Shown piece after piece: positions 56,008 through 64,000 of a stretch of DNA of 64,000 nucleotides. The notes below the pieces were generated by a model. That model was given only the letters and a program-made list of their open reading frames with translations, made no database searches and was not told where the DNA came from. The first letter of the stretch is position 1; every line of letters starts with the position of its first letter. Origin of the DNA: Azolla caroliniana (lineage: Eukaryota > Polypodiophyta); the NCBI GenBank assembly GCA_043228905.1, contig JBHGNT010000005.1:18600001-18664000 (forward strand). The letters are read 5' to 3'. Both the position numbers and the translations under genes were made by a program.

Positions 56008-56240
56008 GAGGATGAGAGAGAGAGAAAGAGGATGTCAGCAGCTAATATATTATGTGAAAAGATAAGTACAAAGCGGCTGAGAGGCTTAAGACTGGTGTTG
56101 AACCAATTTGGTTCAACATAATGCCTAGTGCCTTCTTTTATAGTGTTGTCAGGAGTAATCCTGAAACTTCTAGAATGTTCCAGAGAAATCTGGAATATAC
56201 ATTACTTTCTTATAATAAAACATAAATGAAAATAATATCT
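55785..56240 (-). repeat. Chromovirus leader and probable 5' LTR
   Basis: Upstream of the chromovirus gag. Contains a (GA)n run (55970-56001), a TATA box in minus orientation (TATAAAAG, 56135-56142) and a 21-base inverted repeat GTTGAACCAATTTGGTTCAAC (56098-56118). LTR borders are not certain: TGTCAGGAATAG at 55848 and a similar TGTCAGGAGTAAT at 56147 are candidates. Confidence 0.5.
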
Positions 56241-56253
56241 TATGAATTACAAT

Positions 56254-56319
56254 AGATGGTGTGATGGTTAAGAGCTCGACCCATATACCATAAGGTCATG
56301 GGTTCGAGTCTTGCCATCT
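56254..56319 (+). other. tRNA-like / SINE-head-like segment
   Basis: AGATGGT and GCCATCT can form a full seven-pair acceptor-like stem (one G-T). Between them are an A-box-like TGATGGTTAAGAGC, a GACC/GGTC arm and a B-box-like GGGTTCGAGTC. At 66 bases with a weak T stem it is not a normal tRNA. It could be the head of a tRNA-derived SINE or a tRNA-like insert in the chromovirus U3. Confidence 0.4.
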
Positions 56320-56745
56320 CATGACAGTCACCGGTTCCGTCGTCGGATGCCGTCACTAGTTCCATCGCTAGATGCCATTCGCCGGTCGCCGGTTCCGTCA
56401 CCGTCGCCGTCCAGTCACCGATTGTTGGCTCCATCCAGTTGCCGATTATGTCATCGACTGGTTTGAGTTTTTTCACCGGCCGCTTCGAGCACTTAGCCAC
56501 ATATGTCCATCTAGAAAAAAGTGACTTAAGTCCAACTATTTTTTATGTGCTCTTAACACATAGATGAAATATGATGGATCTCAATCTAGTTATATAGTTG
56601 GAGCCTAAACTTTTCCTATCTATGTGGGATATTTCACAATTTTATTTTTCTCTTTTTCTTTTGCAAAACTTTATATCCACATAACTTGATACTTAGATGT
56701 CTATTTCTTATGTAGTAAAGTGCATTCGAAAGCTCTTCATGACCT
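56320..56745. other. Short CCGGTT-repeat patch and AT-rich DNA
   Basis: 56330-56470 holds irregular repeats of CCGGTTCCGTC and CCGGTCGCCGG-type words. The rest is AT-rich with no gene. Confidence 0.5.
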
Positions 56746-57208
56746 CCATCTTTTTGTACCAAGACATTTAAACTTTTTCAAATCAGTATCTTTACTATTA
56801 TTGTTTTATGCGATTCATACTCGATTTCGTATGTTTTATGCAATTTTCACACCATTGCCGAAAATGTTCGCGACAACGTTGGAGGGTTTCGGTTGGGTCT
56901 TCTTCTACCTGTTCCTCCGTGGTTTCATGGTGCACCCTCTGGACCAGATTGTCCGTTTCCTTGTCCTATCGACACAACTTGATTTTGAACGCCTTGGTTG
57001 ACTTTTCCACCAGCATCACTGTCTCCGTTTGTTGCTCCAGCCTCGGCTACTCCTTTTTTATCTTCGTTGAACCCCTTGTCTGTTTTGTTTCCTTCTGCGT
57101 CGAACCTCCCTTTGTCCATCAGGGGCTATGCTTGGCCAAGATTTGTTGCCGTTTGGGTGGCTTGTTCGACGTTGTTTTTGCCTGTTGAGCATGCTTCTTT
57201 GCCTTAAT
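56746..57208 (-). pseudogene. Gag-like remnant related to 18600-19460
   Basis: A minus-strand broken frame containing RCREHFRQWCENC (near 56830-56890), homologous to the RCREDFRQ motif on the plus strand at about 19360-19410. A Lys/Glu/Thr-rich stretch upstream (56925-57119) is helical and low in complexity. It lies immediately before a minus-orientation LTR. Function unknown; it supports an LTR family with a non-standard protein. Confidence 0.35.
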
Positions 57209-57803
57209 GGTCAGCACTGGGGGTATGTGAAGAGAAAAGCGCGGAATATAGCACGACCACAACTGAGGAATGAATCACTTCAATTAGAATCAAGCGCAAA
57301 AATTGGAAATGGGGAGAGAACGAACGTACACACACAAATAATAGAGAGTACACAGGATGTTTATGTGGAAAACCCTAATCGGGAAAAATGATGGGAGCCC
57401 ACGGGCTCTGAACTATCACTATATGAGAGGGCATACAAAGTGGAAACAGAGAGGCAACGACCTTGTGCTCACGATCTTTGCTAGACGGCGGTTACAACAG
57501 AGAGTGCTCGTAGCTACTCTCTCACTCTCTCGCTCTCTCTATCACTATATAACAGTTATACACATACAACGATATGACAACAACCATTTTAAAGTGATTG
57601 CCCTAAGTCATATTTATACTTATATGAACTTAGGGCTATTTACAAATATAGCCTCAATAGGCCTATTCAAAACATATTTACAAATATGTCTTCTCTTCCA
57701 GTTCTCACCAGGTCCATCTGATCCGGTTTCCGGATCTCTTCCGGTTCTCAACGGGTTCTCTTCATCCATAACCGGATCCCATCCGGAGGAACCGATTTCC
57801 CAA
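57209..57803 (-). repeat. LTR, minus orientation, host of element D
   Basis: In minus orientation it begins TGTTGGGAAATCGG just after a GTGAAGGGGGAGAT polypurine tract (57804-57820). It carries CT/GA tracts and TATATAG near 57545, and ends near GCTGACCA. The start and tract fit a plant Copia-type 3' LTR; family not established. Its internal part is cut by element D at 57865. Confidence 0.55.
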
Positions 57804-57865
57804 CAATCTCCCCCTTCACTCTGGCATGGGATGTCTCGCAAGCCTGATCCGCTTTCAGCACGCGT

Positions 57866-58500
57866 TGTCGAGGTATTCCTCGCGGATGCGTGGAATGAGG
57901 CGGAACCTCGGGGGTCCTGTACCAAAGAGCAAGAGAGGAAGGAGAAGAGACCCCCTACGTGTGAGCATAGATCCACAGGGACACGGCCCTTCGACGCAAA
58001 GACGCAAGCGGGACAGCGACACAGAAAGACACGAATGTATGTATGTATTAACAAAGACAAACAACAAGAACAAGAAGACAACAAAACACGAAGTCGGTTA
58101 CAATCGAGCAGGCCGGCGGACAGATGTCGATACCCGCTCGTAAACGCACAGAGAGGAAGGAGTAGGTTGGAGGTGCTGCCGGAAGCACTCGGGCATTCCT
58201 CAGAGCAGCGCGAGCCTCCCGAAACCTGCACAGAAGGAAGCTATGGTGTTTGCAAACCAGAGAGAGAGAGAGAAGCCTTCGCGCGCAAACCGACAGCACT
58301 TCGTCCTCGACTCTCCGCGATGTTTCGCCCCTCCTCGTCTCCCTCCTTTTATAGGCAAGGAAGGAGCCGTTTCCCCCTTTACTTCCTACCTACCGAATTC
58401 CTAGGATCTCCTATGTACAACATAAGGCGCCCGTGCATGAAGAGTCGGTTTCTACGCTCCAGTGCACCGATTCCGCTTGTGGACGGTTTTCTTCACGACA
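57866..58500 (-). repeat. Element D 3' LTR
   Basis: 635 bp, starting TGTCGTGAAGAAAACCGTCC and ending ATACCTCGACA in minus orientation. TATAAAAG is at 58346-58353 and the U5 block GGACCCCCGAGGTTCCGCCT is present. Polypurine tract CGGTGGGGGTGAA at 58501-58513. Confidence 0.9.
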
Positions 58501-58573
58501 TTCACCCCCACCGAACTGCGCATCCACCGGCATGCGCCAAATTGTGTTGGGACGGAGAAAACCAGTCCAGCCT

Positions 58574-61500
58574 TCATTCTCTGCCCGTCGGTTCTTCCTC
58601 GGTTTCGGATTGCTCGTCGTCGCGGTCCAAGTCAACCGGATCCGGCTCGTTGTCGTGACGCTTCTTGAATGCTTTGATCCGCTTCCCAGCTACCGGTATC
58701 ACCATTCTCGTACCGTCGAGTTCCGCCAGATGGTACGTCCCGTTGTCGTTGGCGCTTTGTACCACGTAAGGCCCGAACCACCTTCTTGCGAACTTCCGTG
58801 TCGCTCGGTGCTGGTTGTCGAGGCTGCTGTCGTAGACTAGCACCCAGTCGCCTTCCTCGATCCTCTTCGGTCTGAGCCAGTGCGTTCGGTCGAACCGGGC
58901 TTTGTTCCTCGTCCTTGCCGCTCGAAGCTTTCCCGCGGCCTGCTCCACATCCTCCGGTCTTCGCTCGAGCTGTCGTATGCGCGCCGCCAACAGTTCCTCC
59001 CGGCTCATCTTGTCTCTCCAGTCCACGGTTGCCCATGAGGAGATCGTACGTTCCATTGGCATGATCGGCTTCTGCCCAAACATCAGCTCTGCTGGCATGA
59101 ATCCGGTTACCGAACTGTGCGTAGTTCGGTCCGCCCACAACGCGTAAGGCAACAGCCGCGGCCAGTTGCCGACTTGACCTCCACATGCCCGAACCAACAC
59201 CTTGACGATCGGTCCGTGTCCGCGCTCCACCTTCCCATTCGCCTCCGGATTGTATGCAGTGGTAATCGAGAGCTTGACTCCTAGCCGGTCGAACAGCTCC
59301 TCGGCCTCTTCGGCGTTCAACTCCCCGCGATCAGCCACGATCTTCCCGATGCACCCATACCGGCATATCACGTCCTCAATCAAGAACCGACATACGGCCG
59401 CGGTCGTTTTGTTTTGAAGGGCTCGGCCTTCTACCTGGTTCGTCAGATCTTCCCGAGCCAGGACCAGGTACCGCATCTGTCCTACTCCCATCGGCATCGT
59501 CACCAGATCTACCATCCATTTGAAGTGGATGGTCGGCGGGTACGTAGGGTGAAGGTCGTCCCGATGTCGGACTACGGAGTGCATCTGACAACTCTCACAA
59601 GTTGTCACGAACCGATGCACGTCCCGATACAGTCCCGGCCACCAGTACTTCCCCTTTATCTTCTCGAACGTGGCCCACGTTCCACGGTGTCCAGCCCAAG
59701 GGCTGTCGTGCTAGGCCGTCAGCAGCTCCTCCTGTTCTTCCTTCATCGCCACCACCCGGAGCGGGACGCCGTTCCTCTTCTTCGGGTGCTTCCATAAGTA
59801 TCCGTCCCGGAGAAAGAATCGGTAAGCTTTCTTCCGGACCCGGTTGGCCTCGTCCTTCGTCCATGACACATCCGGTGTCATTGTCCTCAAAAATCCACCG
59901 ATCTGTAGCCACTCGCCGTCGTACTTGCTCTCGTCGAAGCCGTTAAGTGCCGGAGTGCTCGCCCCGTCGGTCGTCACGTATGCCGCCTCGAAGAAGTCCA
60001 CGCCGACTTCTTCGTCCTCCGAAACCATGCCGCCCTCGTCATCAAACCTCGCCCTCGAAAGCATGTCGGCCATGGCGTTGTCTTTTCCGAAAATGTGTGG
60101 TATTTCCGGGTCCAGGGACTTGATGTACGCTATCCACCTGAGCATCGCCAGGTCCGGTGTTGCGCATCCGGAAACCATGCCGAGAATTGGCAGGCAATCC
60201 GTCTCGATAATCGCTTCTGCCCCGATCAGGTAGTCTTTGTCGGCCTTTACTGCCGAAACGATACCCCAGAGTTCGCGTTTAACGTGGGCGTACCCTCGCT
60301 GTCGCTCACTGAGGACCTTCGCGCCGAATAGGATCGGGAACCGAATGCCGTCCTCGTCTTCTTGGTTGACGACCCATCCGATCCCAGTCGGACTCGTATC
60401 CACCGTTATGTATACCGGGGTACCCTTCCCGTAGACAGCCTTCCGGAGCGCCGGTGCTGCCGCAAGAGCTTCCTTCAACTTCCGGACCGACTCCGTGTGC
60501 TCATCTCGCCATTCGAATTTTTGCCCATTCTTCAGCAACCCGTATAGCGGCTCCGCAACGTGGGCGTAATGCGGGATCCATATGTGGTAGAATGCGCATG
60601 CCCCCAGGAACCTCTGAACTTCCGTAACCGAGCTACAGTCGGTCTTCATCGCGGAGATGGCTTCTACCTTTGCCGGAGACGGCTTCCGACCATATGGCCC
60701 ACATAGGTGTCTGACTACCAGGATTTCCGATTGCCCGAAGGCCGATTTCTCCCCGGAGAAGGTGAGCCTCGCATCCTCTAGCCTTTGTAGCACCTTCTCG
60801 CAGTCGTCGATGTGTTTCGCCACGAATCGCCGGCATTCGTCTGGCCCGACTGTCTCGTCCTTCTCCTCCACCGGGCACCCCTTGATCGGGATGTCGTCTA
60901 GAAACGGCATGGTGATGTCCGGGATGCAATCCCTCAGTACCTTGTTCATTGCATTCACCATGTGGGCTACCGAGTTGGTTCCTCCTTATGGCAGGGTACA
61001 CATTCGCACTAGGCCAAGGGGAGTTCGTATCGTCGTAATGTCTCTGCTCTCCACGGCTAGCTGGAACTGGTCGTACCCCGAGTACAGATCACCGGCCGAG
61101 TAAATCGACCTTCCGGCGAAGGCCTCCGCGAACTCGTCTATGGTCGGTCCGATTCCTGCGTTCCGAATGGTCACTCTGTTGACCGGCTGCAGGTCTTGAA
61201 TGAAGCGCATCGTTCCGTTTTTCTTTGGTACGGTAAACCATCGGTTCGAGTATGGGGCACTCGACGGTTCGAGAATGCCCATATCTACTTTCTGCCTCAA
61301 TAGCTCCATCAACTTCAGGATGTGAGCTCTCGGTACCGGAATCGGCTTGAGATTCCACGGCACATGCGGTACCGTGAATATCACCATCGGCTCCACGATC
61401 GTCGGGTCTGCGCACCCGATCTCGTCCGGTGAGAATGCGAAGGCTTTCCCGTGCCTTCCGAGCATTCTCCGAAACCGGTCTTCCTCCGCCGGCAGTAGGA

Positions 61501-62037
61501 ACCCGCCCCCACCAATCTTGAGCTCCCGGAGCGTCCCGTCGGTGAAGGTGTGTCCTATGCAGGCCGGATCTCGTAAACTGGGATCCGACGCAACCCCTCT
61601 GATTCGGGACTCGCTGCCCTCCGGTAAGGGTGCCGCGACTGGCCTTACCTTCCGGTCCACAGTCTTGTACTTCGTGCTAACTTGGGCTGTCCGATCCGAC
61701 CCGAGCCCCTGACTGAAGTTCGCGATGATTCCGTACATCTCTTCGGAACATACCGGTATCGTCCGGTCTTCATTAAGGTCTTCTCCGGCTACCTCCCCCA
61801 GCATTCCCAACGTGTCGTCGAAGGAGACCGCCTCCACGGCTCCGCTGATTTCCTCGTCCGGGCCGAGAACTCCGCACGCTCGAAGTCGCACTTCCACCCT
61901 TGTCTTTTCCCGGCCGGCGATGCCGATTATCATACACCCTCCGTTGTTGGAGAAGCAGAATTTCCTACTTATCGTACAGTCGTGGGGTCCTTTCCGAGTG
62001 TCTGGGCTGTCTCGGCCCCACGCCTTGGCAGCCCTCT
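58574..62037 (-). pseudogene. Element D Pol, two premature stops
   Basis: Single frame in -1 to gag-protease and open from the gag stop. RT: NRWFTVPKKNGTMRFIQDLQ, YDQFQLAVESRD; the LPQGG motif is cut by TAA at 60986-60988, where Gln is expected. FLDDIPIKG, RNase H (TVDTSPTGIGWV, ETDCLPIL) and HIFGKDNAMADMLSR follow. TAG at 59711-59713 replaces the Tyr of the first integrase zinc-domain segment. Then come CESCQMHSVV, FKWMVDLVTM, VADRGELN, NPEANGKVERGH and WFGPYVVQSAND with an acidic tail. All RT, RNase H and DDE residues remain; two point changes alone inactivate it. Confidence 0.92.
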
Positions 62038-62046
62038 CTAAAAATC
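62038..62046 (-). promoter_or_regulatory. Gag-Pol -1 frameshift site (element D)
   Basis: GAT TTT TAG at the gag end, with pol open in -1, as in elements B and C. Confidence 0.58.
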
Positions 62047-64000
62047 CTCCCGGTTCTCGCCACCGAGGGATTCGCGGTTTCTCTCGTGGTTCGGCCGCAC
62101 CGTCAGAAATTGGACCGAATGGCGCCCGTCCTGGCTTTTGACCCTCGCGTAGGCCGACCCGTTGTCTAGCACTTTGGTCTCCATCCGCGCCGCCGTGATG
62201 TATGGTTCACCTAATATGACCGGGTGCGAGGACGTCTCCTGTACGAAGAAGTGCTGGTCAATCTCGACGTCGCCGATCTTGACTCGCACGTTCGGGCAGG
62301 CCCCATGCAGTTCCTCGGTGGCGCGCGTCGCCGCCCGTATCTTCCACCCGTGCTTGGTGTTGATCGGCCACTTCCCCTTCTTATAGAAGTCCATGGACAT
62401 CAGGTTTATTTCCGAACCGTGGTCCACCAATGCCACCACCGGTTCCTGAACATCTCCGATCTTTACCGGGGTCTCCATGGTCGCTCGGGCCCAGTGTGGC
62501 TTCGAATAGTGGCTCTCCGCCCACTCATCTGCCAGCGCCGAGTCGTCGATGTGCGTCGTCCGCACCTCTACCGGTCTTTCCGGTTCCGTCTCCGTCGACA
62601 GCCTCTTCCGTTTCACCAAGTCTACAATGGAGTCGTGGAACTCCTTCTTGGCGATCCCTAGCACCTCCCGCAATGACAGCTCCACTTTGCGGTCGAGGAT
62701 CTGTTCTTCTAGGACCTTTTGTAGGTTCGTAGTCCTTTCTATTTCCGTCCCCAATCGGTATCCGCCCTTCCTGGGGTTATCTTGCGAGCTGGACCCGCCG
62801 GCATCGTTCCGTCGTTGCCCGAATCGGGTCTCGTACCGTTGTGAGGGCCCGGCCGCTCCGGCTTTCCCCACTAGTTTGTCTTCTACCAGAGCCTCGTAGT
62901 TCCGGCAGGCGGCTTCTACGAAGCCCGTCTTCTCCTTGACCGGATCGCTCCACCCGGTTATTTCCCGGATCCGTCTCTCAGCGTGGTCTGTTTCATCTTT
63001 CCTTAGCCGTGCGCCGGCAAGACCTCCCAACATTGCCGACCAGAATCCGTCTTTGCCCTCTGTTCGGGCCTTGCTGCCCCCGACCCGAATTCCGGCCGAC
63101 GCCGAGTAGTGGATGACCTCTACGTGTCGGGCCACTGCCTCTTCCATCAGTCTCTTCATACCTCCTCGCCCGTCGTTTCGGTTCAGGGCCCTCCTGGTGT
63201 CGCCGACGTGCACCCGGCCTTCCCACAGGTACACCACCCGGTTCCTCAACGCCTCTGCGAAATCGCCGCAGTCCTTCCGAATGTGGCCGACCTCGTCACA
63301 CCACATGCAGCTGTTCCCCGCTGCCGGCCGTCGGTCACGAGCCGGTTCGCCGCCTTCCCTTCGAGTCTGGGCGATCTTGAGATCATTTATCGCCCGCGTC
63401 AACTCCTCCAGCGCTGCTCCTCCGGACGAGCCATTGACCATGCCGGTCGAAGCCGGACCGGTTTCGAGCCATTCCCGGGTTTCTTCCCTTCGTACTTGCC
63501 GTGTTGGTTCAAGCCTCCTTGCTGTGACAAACCCCGCACCGGCCGCCCCGTTGTCAGCCCATTCCCGCCGTTTATCGAAACGGCCACAAACTCTCTTAAC
63601 CGCAGCCCAGTCGGTTGTCAGCCCGTCCTCGGTTTCCAGCAAGGAGCCGACTTGGTCCCGGTCCAGCTCGTCCACCGACTTGACGAACAATAGGACCCGG
63701 CTCTTATCCAGAACAGTTCGGTCAAGCGCCGAAAGGCGCGCAAAGCGTTCTTCAAACTCCCGGAGGAGTGCCGACGCGTTTCTTCCCTTGCCGGGGGACT
63801 CCACCCATTCCATGAAGTCCCGTTTCGAAAGCCGGAGCACGTCGTCCAGCCTGTATTTTTCTAGGAGTCGGCCTTCAAACTCCTCCCAGGTACGGCTCTC
63901 CGCCCGCACCTCGAGCACCTCCGCATGGATGCTCGGCATCGCCACTCGAGGAAACCCGGCAAGACGCCTCTCTTCCGGAATGTCCCGCATCAGCATTTCT
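62038..64000 (-). CDS. Element D Gag-protease, N-terminus outside window
   Basis: About 650 codons open from the window edge to TAG 62038-62040. Gag helices (MLMRDIPEERRLAGFPRVAM, WEEFEGRLLEKYRL), a CCHC knuckle CMWCDEVGHIRKDC near 63270-63310, a charged linker, then the protease core ALVDHGSEINLMS near 62410-62440 and VILGEPYI near 62200. Very similar to element C throughout. No internal stop or frameshift in the visible part. The first about 50 residues lie beyond 64000. Confidence 0.9.
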   Translation of the reverse strand, partial: EMLMRDIPEERRLAGFPRVAMPSIHAEVLEVRAESRTWEEFEGRLLEKYRLDDVLRLSKRDFMEWVESPGKGRNASALLREFEERFARLSALDRTVLDKSRVLLFVKSVDELDRDQVGSLLETEDGLTTDWAAVKRVCGRFDKRREWADNGAAGAGFVTARRLEPTRQVRREETREWLETGPASTGMVNGSSGGAALEELTRAINDLKIAQTRREGGEPARDRRPAAGNSCMWCDEVGHIRKDCGDFAEALRNRVVYLWEGRVHVGDTRRALNRNDGRGGMKRLMEEAVARHVEVIHYSASAGIRVGGSKARTEGKDGFWSAMLGGLAGARLRKDETDHAERRIREITGWSDPVKEKTGFVEAACRNYEALVEDKLVGKAGAAGPSQRYETRFGQRRNDAGGSSSQDNPRKGGYRLGTEIERTTNLQKVLEEQILDRKVELSLREVLGIAKKEFHDSIVDLVKRKRLSTETEPERPVEVRTTHIDDSALADEWAESHYSKPHWARATMETPVKIGDVQEPVVALVDHGSEINLMSMDFYKKGKWPINTKHGWKIRAATRATEELHGACPNVRVKIGDVEIDQHFFVQETSSHPVILGEPYITAARMETKVLDNGSAYARVKSQDGRHSVQFLTVRPNHERNRESLGGENREDF

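Larger units (their letters stand above)
57866..64000 (-). mobile_element. Ty3/Gypsy element D, 5' end beyond window
   Basis: Minus-strand copy of the C/G3 subfamily. 3' LTR 57866-58500, then pol and gag-protease running to the window edge. Left flank GCGT is the presumed half of a 4-bp duplication. Gag-protease is open as far as seen and pol has only two stops, so this is a young copy. Confidence 0.93.

Noticed and set aside
57209-57803. 3' partner of the 23850-24310 LTR-like block
   Set aside because: Both are rich in CCGG words and minus-oriented, but no extended alignment could be followed by eye.
57357-58658. A 433-codon open frame across two LTRs
   Set aside because: It crosses the border between a Copia-type LTR and element D, starts at an ATG in non-coding LTR sequence, and is Arg/Pro/Ser-rich by composition. 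No family pattern.
1-64000. CRISPR arrays, rRNA genes, prokaryotic operons
   Set aside because: No regularly spaced repeats with unique spacers, no rRNA-like sequence and no prokaryotic gene arrangement; the repeats present are LTRs and microsatellites.

Overview
This is nuclear DNA of a land plant. The evidence is one 13-exon family-1 glycoside hydrolase gene with GT-AG introns and the exon sizes usual for plants, surrounded by about 55 kb of LTR retrotransposons, a LINE and a hAT remnant. There is no prokaryotic, organellar or rRNA sequence. The species cannot be fixed from the sequence. A sushi/Tf1-type chromovirus and a Ty3/Gypsy lineage with fungus-like reverse-transcriptase motifs hint at a non-flowering plant such as a fern or lycophyte, but this is a weak inference.

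Layout. 1-1.9 kb is AT-rich intergenic DNA with a possible Gypsy protease remnant. 1.9-6.94 kb (minus) is the GH1 gene, apparently intact; its catalytic acid/base and nucleophile glutamates are kept, but several sugar-contacting residues are changed. 7.0-7.65 kb is its upstream region, packed with GA, CT, GAA and GTAT microsatellites. 10.8-11.5 kb is a tandemly duplicated hAT transposase C-terminal remnant. 11.7-16.06 kb (minus) is a decayed L1-type LINE. 16.08-19.5 kb is a patchwork of Copia and Gypsy pieces. 19.76-26.84 kb holds two related LTRs in opposite orientation, flanking a dead plus-strand Copia and a minus-strand coiled-coil ORF.

26.84-53.6 kb is a four-layer nest. An old plus-strand Gypsy (G3) is split by a minus-strand Copia (TSD GTTTC, 386-bp LTRs). 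That is split by a minus-strand Gypsy (B, 705-bp LTRs, TSD CCGC), which is split by a plus-strand Gypsy (C, 687-bp LTRs, TSD CCGC). LTR divergence falls with depth: about 14/386 in the Copia, 6/705 in B and 2/687 in C. C keeps open gag-protease and pol frames and looks competent for movement. 53.6-56.3 kb (minus) is a sushi-like chromovirus fragment. 57.2-57.86 kb is another LTR, interrupted by a fourth Gypsy copy (D, minus) that runs off the window end.

Gypsy copies B, C, D and G3 form one family: TGTCG...CGACA termini, 4-bp flanks or duplications that all have a central CG, and the same gag terminator GATTTTTAR. In B, C and D pol is open in the -1 frame across that terminator, so frameshift expression is likely. 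Several LTR families here also carry a tRNA-like B-box segment antisense in U3 and a shared U5-end block.
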